Shown: positions 24,774 to 33,374 of the stretch, piece by piece
Layout of the letters: the number at the start of each line of letters is the position of its first letter
Position numbering within the stretch: the stretch's first letter is position 1
Assembly (NCBI RefSeq): GCF_016805305.1
Contig: NZ_JAERQN010000011.1
Location: 124,001 to 188,000, forward strand
Direction of reading: 5' to 3'
Length of the DNA stretch: 64,000 nucleotides
Source: Falsiroseomonas ponticola
GTDB taxonomy: Bacteria > Pseudomonadota > Alphaproteobacteria > Acetobacterales > Acetobacteraceae
Notes under the pieces: model-generated
Told to the model about the DNA's origin: nothing
The model's database searches: none
The model's input: the letters and a program-made list of their open reading frames with translations, nothing else
Translations under genes and position numbers: made by a program

Positions 24774-25754
24774 ATGATCTCACGCATGATCCAGAGACGG
24801 GGGCTGGTACTGGGCACGGCGGGGCTTCTCGCGGCGCCGTCCATCGCTTCCGCGCAGGGCGCCTGGCCGAACCGGCCGGTGAAGATCGTCGTGCCCTTCG
24901 GGCTCGGCGGCTCGGCCGATGTGGCGGCGCGCTTCCTGGGGGAGCAGCTGCAGCAGGCCCTCGGCCAGCCCTTCGTGATCGAGAACCGGCCCGGCGCCGG
25001 CGCCGTCATCGGCACCGACCTGGTCGTGAAGTCGCCGGCGGATGGCTACACGCTGCTGCTGATGTCGAACACGCATACGGCGAACGAGACGCTGATCCCG
25101 AACCGCCCCTACCAGCTGATGCGCGACCTGGCGCCGGTGGCGGCGATCAACGTCGCCTATCACGTGCTCGCCGTGCATCCCTCCATCCCCGCGACAACGG
25201 TGCCGGAGCTGATCGCGCTGCTGCGCGCCAATCCGGGGCGCTACGACTACGCTTCCTCCGGCCCCGGCACGCCCTATCACGTGGCGGGCGAGGTCTTCCT
25301 CGCCATGGCCGGCGTCCAGGCGCAGCACGTGCCCTTCCGCGGATCGAACGAGGCGCGGACGGCGCTGATCGCGGGCCAGGTGCCCATCATGTTCGACGCC
25401 ATCCCGACCATGCGCGAACAGGTGGCGGGCGGCCGCGTCCGCGCCCTCGCCACCACCGGCCCGACGCGCAGCCCGCTGATGCCGGACGTGCCCGCGGTGG
25501 CGGAAGCGCTGCCGGGCTACGAGGCCTCCATCTGGCTCGGCCTGATGGCACCCGCCGCGCTGCCGCAGCCGATCAAGGAACGCCTGAACGCGGAGGTGAA
25601 CCGCATCCTGGCGCTGCCCGCCACGCAGGAAGCGCAGGCGCGCGCCGGCGCGGCGCCGCTGCCCATGTCCATCGCCGATTTCGATGCCTTCCTGCGCCGC
25701 GACATCACCCGCCAGGCGGAATACATCCGCATGGCGCGCATGACGCCCACTTGA
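24774..25754 (+). CDS. Tripartite tricarboxylate transporter (Bug) substrate-binding protein
   Basis: Bug receptor of 326 residues with a signal peptide ending near IASAQGA. Mature family motifs: WPNRPVKIVVPFGLGGSADV near residue 32, IENRPGAGAVIGT near 66, FRGSNEARTALIAGQVPI near 186. The ribosome site GGGAGGGA precedes the ATG. It opens the plus-strand run with the molybdenum hydroxylase, seven bases ahead of the iron-sulfur subunit gene, so it is probably the receptor for the substrate of that enzyme. No membrane components are present. Confidence 0.93.
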   Translation: MISRMIQRRGLVLGTAGLLAAPSIASAQGAWPNRPVKIVVPFGLGGSADVAARFLGEQLQQALGQPFVIENRPGAGAVIGTDLVVKSPADGYTLLLMSNTHTANETLIPNRPYQLMRDLAPVAAINVAYHVLAVHPSIPATTVPELIALLRANPGRYDYASSGPGTPYHVAGEVFLAMAGVQAQHVPFRGSNEARTALIAGQVPIMFDAIPTMREQVAGGRVRALATTGPTRSPLMPDVPAVAEALPGYEASIWLGLMAPAALPQPIKERLNAEVNRILALPATQEAQARAGAAPLPMSIADFDAFLRRDITRQAEYIRMARMTPT

Positions 25755-25761
25755 GCGTCGG

Positions 25762-26229
25762 ATGAGCATCACCTTCACCCTGAACGGCGCGGCGGTGGCC
25801 GTGCCGATCGAGGAGGAGGCGCCGCTGCTGGCCGCACTCCGCGGGCCACTCGGCCTGTCCGGCACGCGCTTCGGCTGCGGGCAGGAGCAATGCGGCGCCT
25901 GCCTGGTGCTGGTCGATGGCCAGCCCGCCTATGGCTGCACGCTGCATGTCGGCGCGGTGGCGGGGAAGCGCGTGACGACGGTGGAAGGGCTCGGCACGCC
26001 GGAAGCGCCGCACGCGTTGCAGGCGGCGTTTCTCGAGTTTCAGGCGGGACAATGCGGCTTCTGCCTCTCCGGCATCCTGCTGCGCGCCGCGGTGCTGCTG
26101 CGCGACAATCCCGATCCCAGCGAGGATGAGGTGCGCGCCGCGCTCGATCCGCATCTCTGCCGCTGCGGCAGCCAAAACCGCATCATCCGCGCCGTGCTGC
26201 GCGCGGCGGCGCAAGGCCAGCCGGCATGA
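25762..26229 (+). CDS. 2Fe-2S iron-sulfur subunit of molybdenum hydroxylase
   Basis: Electron-transfer subunit of 155 residues with two [2Fe-2S] domains, as in IorA, NicA and CoxS. The plant-type cluster has Cys in FGCGQEQCGACLVL (near residue 38-50) and in YGCTLH near 58. The helical second domain has GQCGFCLSGI near 96-105 and HLCRCGSQ near 131-138. All eight Cys ligands are present. It passes electrons from the molybdenum centre of the next gene product; with no FAD subunit gene, the final acceptor is probably a cytochrome or another partner. It overlaps the large-subunit gene by four bases. Confidence 0.93.
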   Translation: MSITFTLNGAAVAVPIEEEAPLLAALRGPLGLSGTRFGCGQEQCGACLVLVDGQPAYGCTLHVGAVAGKRVTTVEGLGTPEAPHALQAAFLEFQAGQCGFCLSGILLRAAVLLRDNPDPSEDEVRAALDPHLCRCGSQNRIIRAVLRAAAQGQPA

Positions 26230-28373
26230 ACCTCGCCTTCCGCAACGCCGTGCAGGGCGGCGACGACAAGCCCAAGCTGCCGGGCAGCCTGCATGTGAAC
26301 CGGCGGCTGGACCAGTGGCTGTCCATCCAGCCCGAAGGCACGGTGACGATCACGCCCGGCAAGGTGGAGCTGGGGCAGGGGATCGTCACGGCCCTCGCCC
26401 AGATCGCGGCGGAGGAGCTGGATGTGGCGCTGCCGCGCATCGTCATGCGCCCGGCCTCCACGCCCACCAGCCCGGATGAGGCGGTGACGAGCGGCAGCCT
26501 CTCCGTGCAGGAATCCGGCATGGCCATCCGTCATGCCTGCGCCGAGGCGCGCGCGATCTTCGTCGGTGTCATGGCGCAGAGGACCGGCGTTTCGCGTGAC
26601 GACATCGCCGTGCGGGACGGCGATTTCGTCGCCCCCGATGGAAGCGTGCTCGGCTCCTACTGGTCCATGGCCGATGCCGCGCTGCTGGCGGTGGAGGCGA
26701 CGCCGGGCGACCGCGCCAAGCCCGCTTCCGCGCGCCGCATCGCCGGCACCTCCGCGCCGCGCCTCGACCTTCCCGCGAAAATCTTCGGCCAGCCGCGCTT
26801 CGTGCATGACATGCGCCTGCCCGGGATGCTGCATGCCCGCATGGTGCGCCCCGCCGCGCGCGGCGCGACGCTGGCCGCGCTGAAGGACGGCCCGCTGCCC
26901 GGCGGCGCGACCGTCTTCCGCAGCGGCAGCGTGCTCGCCGCCCTGGCCCCGCAGGAACACCATGCGGAGGCCGCCGCCGCGCGCCTCGCTTCCCGCGCCA
27001 GCTGGGACGCGCAGGACACGCTGCCGGAGGAACACGCGCTGGAAGCCTGGATGGAGGCCGCGCCACGCGAGGACTCGACGGTGCTGGAACGGGTTGTTGA
27101 AACCGCGCCGCCCGCGCTCAGCATCAAGCGCCGCTTCTTCCGCCCCTTCATCACCCACGGCTCCATCGGCACCTGCTGCGCCATCGCACAGTGGCACAAC
27201 GACACGGTCGAAATCTGGTGCCACAGCCAGGGCATCTACAATCTCCGCGCCGACCTGACCAAGGCGCTGCGCATCCCCGCCGACAACATCATCCTGCACC
27301 ACGCCGAGGGTGCGGGCTGCTACGGCCATAACGGCGCCGACGACGTGGCGCTGGACGCGGCGCTCATCGCCCGCGCCCATCCCGGCACGCCCATCCGCGT
27401 GCTGTGGTCCCGCGCCGAGGAACTCGCCTGGGGCCCCGCCTCGCCCGCCATGATCGTCGATGTGGCGGCGGAGGCGGAGGAGGACGGCACGCTGCTCCGC
27501 TGGTCGCAGCAGGTGCTGTCCAACGGCCATTCCGGCCGCCCCGGCCGCGGCGCGCTGCCGACCCTGCTCGCGGCCTCGATGATGGAGGATGGCTTCGCCG
27601 TCCCCCCCGCCATCAACCCGCCCTTGGCCGGTGGCGGCGGCGCGCAGCGCAACGCGGTGCCGCCCTATCGCGTGCCGGCGCTGCGCGTGGACATGGCCCG
27701 AATCACCGCCATGCCGCTCCGCACCTCCGCGCTGCGCGGCCTTGGCGCGCTGGTGAATGTCTGGGCGATCGAGAGCGTGATGGACGAACTCGCCGCACAG
27801 GCCGGCGAGGACCCGCTCGCGCATCGCCTCCGCCACCTCGACGATGCGCGGTCCCGCGATGTGCTGACGCGCGCCGCCGCCATGGCCGATTGGCCGAACC
27901 GGCAGAAGCGGGAGGGCACCGGCATGGGCCTCGCCGTCTCCCGCTACAAGGGCAGCGGCGCCTGGTGCGCGGCGGTGGCGGAGATCGAGGCCGGCGAGCG
28001 CATCCGCTGCACGCGCCTCTGGCTCGCCGCCGATGTGGGGGAGGTGGTGAACCCCGACGGATCGCTGAACCAGATCGAGGGCGGCGCCATCCAGGCGACC
28101 TCGCTCTGCCTGCTGGAAGCCGTGCGCCACGATGCGCGGAACGTGACGTCGGATAGCTGGGAAAGCTACCCCATCCTCCGCTTCAGTGACGTGCCGCGCG
28201 TGCAGGCCGAAGTCATCGCGCGGCCGGAAGCGCCACCGCTCGGTGCCGGCGAATGCAGCCTCGGCCCCGTCATCGCCGCCATCGCCAATGCCATCGCCGA
28301 TGCGCTGGACCTGCGCGTCACGCGCTGGCCCTTCACGCCCGAGAACATCGCCCGCGCCATGGATGACGCATGA
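26226..28373 (+). CDS. Molybdopterin-binding subunit, xanthine dehydrogenase family (IorB/NicB-like)
   Basis: Large catalytic subunit of 715 residues that hydroxylates a carbon beside a ring nitrogen or an aldehyde, with molybdopterin cytosine dinucleotide expected. GKVELGQGIVTALAQIAAEEL (residue 40-60) and the late cofactor segment with GAGECSLGPVIAAIANAI near 672-690, containing the GxGE catalytic Glu motif, place it in the isoquinoline 1-oxidoreductase/nicotinate dehydrogenase group. No C-terminal cytochrome domain is present, unlike NicB of pseudomonads. The usual separate FAD subunit is absent. Neighbours (receptor, Pht5-like protein, RraA-like aldolase) fit breakdown of an N-heterocycle or similar aromatic; that is inference. 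Confidence 0.9.
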   Translation: MNLAFRNAVQGGDDKPKLPGSLHVNRRLDQWLSIQPEGTVTITPGKVELGQGIVTALAQIAAEELDVALPRIVMRPASTPTSPDEAVTSGSLSVQESGMAIRHACAEARAIFVGVMAQRTGVSRDDIAVRDGDFVAPDGSVLGSYWSMADAALLAVEATPGDRAKPASARRIAGTSAPRLDLPAKIFGQPRFVHDMRLPGMLHARMVRPAARGATLAALKDGPLPGGATVFRSGSVLAALAPQEHHAEAAAARLASRASWDAQDTLPEEHALEAWMEAAPREDSTVLERVVETAPPALSIKRRFFRPFITHGSIGTCCAIAQWHNDTVEIWCHSQGIYNLRADLTKALRIPADNIILHHAEGAGCYGHNGADDVALDAALIARAHPGTPIRVLWSRAEELAWGPASPAMIVDVAAEAEEDGTLLRWSQQVLSNGHSGRPGRGALPTLLAASMMEDGFAVPPAINPPLAGGGGAQRNAVPPYRVPALRVDMARITAMPLRTSALRGLGALVNVWAIESVMDELAAQAGEDPLAHRLRHLDDARSRDVLTRAAAMADWPNRQKREGTGMGLAVSRYKGSGAWCAAVAEIEAGERIRCTRLWLAADVGEVVNPDGSLNQIEGGAIQATSLCLLEAVRHDARNVTSDSWESYPILRFSDVPRVQAEVIARPEAPPLGAGECSLGPVIAAIANAIADALDLRVTRWPFTPENIARAMDDA

Positions 28374-29326
28374 CCCAGCTCTCGCTTGCCTGCACCCTCA
28401 CCGACCGCACCCGCGCCGTGGTGGAGGGGCGGATCAAGGTCGAGGGCTTCGACATCGCCTTCACCCCCGGCGAGCCGGAGGACATGTTCCGCATCGCCAT
28501 GCGGGAAGCCCGCTACGACATCACGGAGATGTCGATGGGCAGCCACATCCTCTCCGTCGCGCGCGGTGACAGCCGCTACATCGGCGTGCCCGTCTTCCCG
28601 AGCCGCGCCTTCCGCCATTCCGCCATCTACATCCGCACGGATCGCGGCATCGCGGGGCCGAAGGACCTGGCCGGGCGCGTCATCGGCCTGCCGGAATACC
28701 AGCAGACCGCGGCGGTCTGGGTGCGCGGCGTGCTGCGCGACTACTACGGCACCGACCTCTCCGGCATCACCTGGAAGGTGGCCGGCGAACGCACACCCAT
28801 CGTGCTGCCGCCGCATATCCGGAAAGAGAGCATCGCGGAGGGCCAGACGCTCGATGCCATGCTCGCCGCTGGCGAGATCGACGCCGTCATCGCGCCGCGC
28901 CCGCCCGCCTGCTTCGTGAACGGCACGGCGCCGGTCGCGCGCCTCTTCCCCGATTTCCGCAGCCATGAGGAAGCCTATTTCAAGGCCACCGGCTTCTTCC
29001 CGATCATGCATTGCATCGCCATCCGGCGGGATGTCGCGGAAGCCAATCCCGGCCTGCCCATGGCCCTGTTCAACGCCTTCTCCGCCGCCAAGGCGCATGC
29101 GCTGGCCGAAGCCGCGATGGTGAACGTGCTGCGCGTCTCCATCCCCTGGATCGCCTCCGAGGTCGCGAAGCAGACCGAATTCATGGGCGGCGATCCCTGG
29201 CCCTATGGCTTCCGGCGCAACCGTGCGGAGGTCGCCGCCATGTGCGGCTTCTCCGCCGCCGATGGCCTGGCTTCCCAGGCGGTGCAGCCGGAGGCACTGT
29301 TCCATGAGACGACGCACGGCGTCTGA
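28370..29326 (+). CDS. 4,5-dihydroxyphthalate decarboxylase (Pht5)-like / periplasmic-binding fold protein
   Basis: Protein of 318 residues with no signal peptide and a type-2 periplasmic-binding fold, matching the family annotated as 4,5-dihydroxyphthalate decarboxylase. Landmarks: ACTLTDRTRAVVEGRIKVEG near residue 6-25, FRIAMREARYDITEMSMGSH near 41-60, and IGLPEYQQTAAVWVRGVLRD near 104-123. The cytoplasmic location fits an enzyme rather than a receptor. Family members are often misnamed, and true decarboxylase activity has been shown for only some. It overlaps the hydroxylase gene by four bases, so it belongs to that operon. Confidence 0.85.
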   Translation: MTQLSLACTLTDRTRAVVEGRIKVEGFDIAFTPGEPEDMFRIAMREARYDITEMSMGSHILSVARGDSRYIGVPVFPSRAFRHSAIYIRTDRGIAGPKDLAGRVIGLPEYQQTAAVWVRGVLRDYYGTDLSGITWKVAGERTPIVLPPHIRKESIAEGQTLDAMLAAGEIDAVIAPRPPACFVNGTAPVARLFPDFRSHEEAYFKATGFFPIMHCIAIRRDVAEANPGLPMALFNAFSAAKAHALAEAAMVNVLRVSIPWIASEVAKQTEFMGGDPWPYGFRRNRAEVAAMCGFSAADGLASQAVQPEALFHETTHGV

Positions 29327-29353
29327 ACGCCGGCGTTCCAAGGGAGGATAACC

Positions 29354-30319
29354 ATGGTCCGGATCAACCGGCGCGCCCTGCTGGGCGCTGCCACGCTGCT
29401 CGCCGCCCCGCGCCTCGCCGCCGCGCAGACCAATGTCATCCGCATCGTCGTGCCCTTCGGGCCAGGCGGATCGACCGATGCGGTGGCGCGGCTGGTGGCG
29501 CCCGGCGTCGGCGCGAAGCTGGGCGCCACCGTCGTGGTGGAGAACCGCTCCGGCGCCGCGGGCTCCATCGGCGCCGATATCGTGGCGAAGGCGCGGCCGG
29601 ATGGCCTGACCTGGATGCTGACCTTCGACAGCCACGCCACCATCCCGGCGCTGCTGCGCAACCCGCCGCTCAACGTGCTGACGGATCTCGATCCCGTCAT
29701 GCTGATCGGCGGCTCGCCCTATGCCGTCGCCTGCAAGCCGGACAAGCCCTTCCGCACCATGGCGGATGCGGTGGCGGCGGCGAAGGCGCGGCGCGACAGC
29801 GTCTCCTACGGCTCCACCGGCAACGGCACCATCGGCCACCTCACGATGATCCAGCTGGGCGACCGGGAGGGGACGAGCTTCCAGCACGTGCCCTATCGCA
29901 GCGGCGGGCTCGCGGTGAACGATGCCGTCGCGGGCCATGTGGACATGATGATCGGCAGCGCCGCCCTCATGCTGCCGCACATCGCCGGCGGGTCGCTGCG
30001 CCCGCTGATGCAGTTCGGCCCGGCGCGGCTCGCCGGCCTGCCGGATACGCCGACCAGCGCGGAAGCTGGCTACCAGGGGCTGGAGGCCGAGGCCTGGTGG
30101 GGCGTCTGGGGCCCGCGCGGCACGCCGCCCGCCGCCATCGCCGCCATGAACGCCGCGCTGCGCGAAGCGCTGACCGAGGAGCGCGCGCGGCGCGTGATGA
30201 CGGAGACGCAGCAGGCCCGCCTGGTGCTCTCCTCGCCCGAGGAACTGCGCAGCTTCTTCGCCCGCCAGGTGGAGACCTGGGGCGCCATCGTGCGCGCCAA
30301 CAACATCCAGCCGGATTGA
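29354..30319 (+). CDS. Tripartite tricarboxylate transporter (Bug) substrate-binding protein
   Basis: Bug receptor of 321 residues. N-terminal MVRINRRALLGAATLLAAP has paired Arg and a signal end near LAAAQT. Mature blocks: IRIVVPFGPGGSTDAVARLV near residue 28-47, VENRSGAAGSIGAD near 60, and SVSYGSTGNGTIGHLTM near 151. The ribosome site AAGGGAGG precedes the ATG. It is the second receptor in the same plus-strand run, again without TctA/TctB. Its stop is five bases before the RraA-like start. Confidence 0.92.
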   Translation: MVRINRRALLGAATLLAAPRLAAAQTNVIRIVVPFGPGGSTDAVARLVAPGVGAKLGATVVVENRSGAAGSIGADIVAKARPDGLTWMLTFDSHATIPALLRNPPLNVLTDLDPVMLIGGSPYAVACKPDKPFRTMADAVAAAKARRDSVSYGSTGNGTIGHLTMIQLGDREGTSFQHVPYRSGGLAVNDAVAGHVDMMIGSAALMLPHIAGGSLRPLMQFGPARLAGLPDTPTSAEAGYQGLEAEAWWGVWGPRGTPPAAIAAMNAALREALTEERARRVMTETQQARLVLSSPEELRSFFARQVETWGAIVRANNIQPD

Positions 30320-30324
30320 CCCAG

Positions 30325-30996
30325 ATGTCCTTCGACCGCCTGCCTGCCGATGTCCTCGCCCGCTTCGCGAAGCTGCCTTCCTCCTCCGTCTCCGATGCCT
30401 GCGACAAGCTCGGCATCGCGGGGCAGGTGGATGGGTTGAAGCCGATGCTGCAGGGCGCCCGCATCTGCGGCCAGGCGGTCACGCTGCGCTACCTGCCGGT
30501 GGGCCCCGCGGGCGGCACGGTGGGGGATTTCTTACATCTCGCCGAGAAGGGCGATGTCGTCGTCATCGACAATCGCGGGCGGCTGGACTGCACGGTCTGG
30601 GGCAACATCCTGACCGAATTCGCCAAGGCCCGCGGCGTGGCCGGCACGGTGATCGATGGCGTGAACCGGGACGTCACGGAAAGCCGCGACTACGGCTATC
30701 CCATCTGGTCCCGCGCCAACCATTCCCGCACGGGCAAGGACCGCGTGGCGCTGGATGCCACCAACGTGCCCGTGGTGCTCGGCCATGTCCGCGTCGATCC
30801 GGGCGACGTGATCTGCGCGGATGACAGCTGCGTGGTCTGCGTGCCGCTGATCCGCGCGCTGGATGTGCTCGGCGTCGCGGAATCGATCGAGGCGAAGGAG
30901 GAGCTGATCCTCCAGGATATCCGCGCCGGGATCGACCTGGCGGAGGCCCGTCGCCGCCACGGCTACTACGTGCTGCAGACCCCCGGCGCCGCCTGA
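30325..30996 (+). CDS. RraA-like protein / 4-hydroxy-4-methyl-2-oxoglutarate aldolase family
   Basis: Protein of 223 residues in the RraA/HMG-aldolase family, which cleaves 4-hydroxy-4-methyl- or 4-carboxy-4-hydroxy-2-oxoadipate to pyruvate plus a keto acid in aromatic degradation; some members instead modulate RNase E. The active-site stretch VIDGVNRDVTESRDYGYPIW near residue 111-130 carries the Arg-Asp pair that binds metal and substrate in the aldolases. With an extradiol dioxygenase and a hydroxylase in the window, the aldolase reading is preferred. Its 3' end overlaps the convergent GNAT gene by 31 bases. Confidence 0.85.
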   Translation: MSFDRLPADVLARFAKLPSSSVSDACDKLGIAGQVDGLKPMLQGARICGQAVTLRYLPVGPAGGTVGDFLHLAEKGDVVVIDNRGRLDCTVWGNILTEFAKARGVAGTVIDGVNRDVTESRDYGYPIWSRANHSRTGKDRVALDATNVPVVLGHVRVDPGDVICADDSCVVCVPLIRALDVLGVAESIEAKEELILQDIRAGIDLAEARRRHGYYVLQTPGAA

Positions 30997-31490
30997 TCCC
31001 GCACCAGCACCGTCGTCACGCCATCGCGGTAGCGCGCCAGGCCGCGGCTTTCGAAGCCGAGTTTTCGCGCCACGCGCAGCGACCCGTGATGCGCGGGGTC
31101 GATGATGCAGAAGCAGGGGCGGCCCAACCAGGCGATGGCGGCCGAGGCGGCCTCCGTCGCCAGGCCGCTTCCATGCACGGCGGGCGCCAGCACCCAGCCG
31201 ATCTCCGGCAGGGCAGGGGGCGCGGGGTCCAGCGCCCGGTGGAAATCGGCGAAGCCGACATCGCCGAGATAGGCGCCGGTTTGGCGATCCTCCACCGCCC
31301 AATAGCCGAAGCCGAGCAGCGGCCAGAGCCCGCCATAGCGCAGCAGCCGCGCCCAGCTTTCCTCCCGCGTGGCGGGCTTGCCGATGAAGCGCGTGACGGC
31401 GGGATCGGCCCAGAGGCTCGCCAGCGCCTCGAAATCCGCCACGCGATGCGGCCGCAGCCGCAGGCGCGGCGTTTCCAGCACCGGCGTCAT
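30966..31490 (-). CDS. GNAT-family N-acetyltransferase (RimJ/RimL-like)
   Basis: Acetyl-CoA-dependent transferase of 174 residues, RimJ/RimL-like. ETPRLRLRPHRVADFEALASL at residue 6-26 is the usual opening, YLGDVGFADFHR near 78 the core strand, and the acetyl-CoA loop appears as HGSGLATEAASAAIAWL near 108-124. The C-terminal NxxS-type segment reads HHGSLRVARKLGFESRG near 137-153. The acceptor is unknown. Last gene of the queuosine operon; its start overlaps the amidotransferase stop by four bases, so cotranslation is certain but a functional link is not. Confidence 0.9.
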   Translation of the reverse strand: MTPVLETPRLRLRPHRVADFEALASLWADPAVTRFIGKPATREESWARLLRYGGLWPLLGFGYWAVEDRQTGAYLGDVGFADFHRALDPAPPALPEIGWVLAPAVHGSGLATEAASAAIAWLGRPCFCIIDPAHHGSLRVARKLGFESRGLARYRDGVTTVLVRDQAAPGVCST

Positions 31491-32143
31491 GCCAGCGCCC
31501 GGCGCAGCAATTCCGCATAGAGCGCTTCCCGCGCCGCGCGGCGTTCCTCGAACAACCGCTCGCCCTGTTCCCGCATCGCCGCGCGATCGACGGCGCCGGG
31601 CGCGGAGAGGCTGGCCCAGTGGTCCATGATGGCGGGCGTGGCCTCAGGGTGGAACTGCACGGCGATGGCGCCGGGCAGGGTGAAGCACTGCACCGTGCCG
31701 GCATCCCGCGCCAGCACCGTGGCTTCGGGCGGCGGCGTGATGACGTCGCCATGCCAGCGCGGCCAGGGACCTTCCAGCAGGGGCTCCGCCGCCTCCTCAT
31801 TCCCGATCCAGCCGCGATGGAAGACGCCCTCGGGGTGGCGCCCCACGCTGCCGCCCGCCGCCGCCGCCATCATCTGCGCGCCGAAGCAGATGCCGATGGT
31901 CGGCCGCTTCGCCGCCAGGCGCTTCGCCACCATGGCGCGCTGCGCGTCGATCCAAGGGTAGGCCGCGCCCTCATAGACCCCGCGCGGCGATCCCAGCATC
32001 ACCACCAGCGGCGCTTCCTGCATCTGCGCGTCCGTCACCGCGCTGCCCGCGACGATCTCCAGCGCATGCCCCTGCGCGCGCAGCCACTCGCCGAAGGCGC
32101 CTTCCGGCGCCGTCTCGCTGTTCCGGATCACCAGGATCCTCAT
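31487..32143 (-). CDS. Class I glutamine amidotransferase-like protein (GMP synthase-type domain)
   Basis: Stand-alone glutaminase domain of 218 residues. The nucleophile elbow is GICFGAQMMAAAAGG near residue 85, with the catalytic Cys; His and Glu of the triad are in VQFHPEATP near 162. The oxyanion strand LVVMLGSPRGVYEG near 48 also fits. Stand-alone members include gamma-glutamyl-hydrolase-like and GuaA-like enzymes. There is no fused synthetase. It overlaps the membrane protein gene upstream and the GNAT downstream by four bases each. Whether it serves a 7-deazapurine step is unknown. Confidence 0.88.
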   Translation of the reverse strand: MRILVIRNSETAPEGAFGEWLRAQGHALEIVAGSAVTDAQMQEAPLVVMLGSPRGVYEGAAYPWIDAQRAMVAKRLAAKRPTIGICFGAQMMAAAAGGSVGRHPEGVFHRGWIGNEEAAEPLLEGPWPRWHGDVITPPPEATVLARDAGTVQCFTLPGAIAVQFHPEATPAIMDHWASLSAPGAVDRAAMREQGERLFEERRAAREALYAELLRRALA

Positions 32144-32685
32144 GCGATCCCCCGCGCCGCATCGCGGCCGCGCAGCCAGTGCAGGATCGGCAGCACCGCC
32201 AGCACCATCCACGCCTTGCCCAGCACCTGGCCCGCCATGAAGTCGAGGCTCCCGAAGGCCAGCCAGAGGAACACCGCGCTGTCCACCACCAGCCCCACCG
32301 CGCCACTCGCCGCGACGGCCAGCACCAGCCCGCGCTTCTGCAGCGGCGTATAGACCGCGAGGTCCGCGAGTTCCGAGAGCAGGAAGGCCAGCGCCGAGGC
32401 CACCACCAGCGCCGGTGGCGCCAGGAAGGCCGACAGCGCCGCCCCCGCCACCACCGCCCCGAAGGCCCAGCCCAGCCCGAGCCTGCGCTGCACCAGGTCC
32501 CGCAGCACCAGCGCGAGGCCGATCATCAGCACGCCCGACGGCGCCATCACGCCCGGCGCCACCGGCACCAGGCAGGGGCCATTCGGCACGCAGACCGTGC
32601 CCGCGTTCCCGATCAGCCAGTTCGCCGCGGGGATGCACAGCCCGAACCCCGCCAGGAACAGGAAGCCCTCCGCCCTCGGCGTCAT
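32140..32685 (-). CDS. VUT-family membrane protein, probable queuosine precursor transporter
   Basis: Hydrophobic protein of 181 residues with about five or six membrane segments. The signature FLLSELADLAVYTPLQKRG near residue 99 followed by SGAVGLVVDSAVFLWLAFGS near 125-144 matches the VUT/YhhQ family, which takes up queuosine precursors such as preQ0 or preQ1. Its place directly after queC and before other operon genes supports this role. The chosen ATG 32685 overlaps the queC stop by four bases; upstream in-frame Met codons would overlap queC further. The organism may thus both make and salvage the precursor. Confidence 0.85.
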   Translation of the reverse strand: MTPRAEGFLFLAGFGLCIPAANWLIGNAGTVCVPNGPCLVPVAPGVMAPSGVLMIGLALVLRDLVQRRLGLGWAFGAVVAGAALSAFLAPPALVVASALAFLLSELADLAVYTPLQKRGLVLAVAASGAVGLVVDSAVFLWLAFGSLDFMAGQVLGKAWMVLAVLPILHWLRGRDAARGIA

Positions 32686-33374
32686 GCCGCCCGCCACTTG
32701 CGCCATCCCTTCTCCCGCAACTCGCAGGCCGGGCAATGGCCGCAGCCCGCGCCCCATTCATGCGGCGTGCGGTCGCCGAGGTAGCAGGAATGGGTGATGC
32801 TGCGGATCGCCTCCACCAGCCCATCCCCGCCGAGCTCCTGCGCCAGCTGCCAGGTCGCCGCCTTGTCCCGCCACATCAGCGGCGTGTGCAGCACGAAGCG
32901 CTTCTCCATGCCGAGGTTGAGCGCCACCTGCAGCGCCTTGATCGTGTCGTCCCGGCAATCGGGATAGCCGGAATAGTCGGTCTCGCAGACGCCGGTGACG
33001 ATGTGCTTCACGCCGCGCCGGAACGCCAACGCCGCCGCGAAGGTCAGGAAGATGAGGTTGCGGCCGGGCACGAAGGTGTTGGGCAGCCCGCCCGTCTCCA
33101 TCTCGATCGCGACGTCGCGGGTCAGCGACGTCTCGCTGATCGCGCCCAGCGCATCGATTGTCAGCACATGGTCGGCGCCGAGCCGCGATCCCCAGGCCGG
33201 ATGCGCCGCGACATGCGCGCGGAAGGCGGCGCGAGTCTCCAGTTCCACGACATGCCGCTGGCCGTAGTCGAAGCCCAGCGTCTCCACGCTGCCGAAGCGT
33301 TCCAGCGCCCAGGCCAGGCAGGTCGCGCTGTCCTGCCCGCCGGAGAACAGCACCAGCGCCTTGTCGTCACCCAT
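32682..33374 (-). CDS. queC: 7-cyano-7-deazaguanine synthase QueC
   Basis: Converts 7-carboxy-7-deazaguanine to preQ0 with ATP and ammonia, in queuosine synthesis; 230 residues, normal length. The PP-loop LVLFSGGQDSATCLAWAL is near residue 7-24. The C-terminal zinc site is HSCYLG and GCGHCPAC near 197-217, with four Cys. VPGRNLIFLTFAAALAF near 103 is also conserved. ATG 33374 is in a TGATG junction with queG. queD and queE are not in the window, so they must lie elsewhere. Confidence 0.95.
   Translation of the reverse strand: MGDDKALVLFSGGQDSATCLAWALERFGSVETLGFDYGQRHVVELETRAAFRAHVAAHPAWGSRLGADHVLTIDALGAISETSLTRDVAIEMETGGLPNTFVPGRNLIFLTFAAALAFRRGVKHIVTGVCETDYSGYPDCRDDTIKALQVALNLGMEKRFVLHTPLMWRDKAATWQLAQELGGDGLVEAIRSITHSCYLGDRTPHEWGAGCGHCPACELREKGWRKWRAA

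Noticed and set aside
26040..28130. A 696-codon open frame antisense to the molybdenum hydroxylase
   Set aside because: Shadow of the real gene; low-complexity His/Gly/Arg product and no ribosome site.
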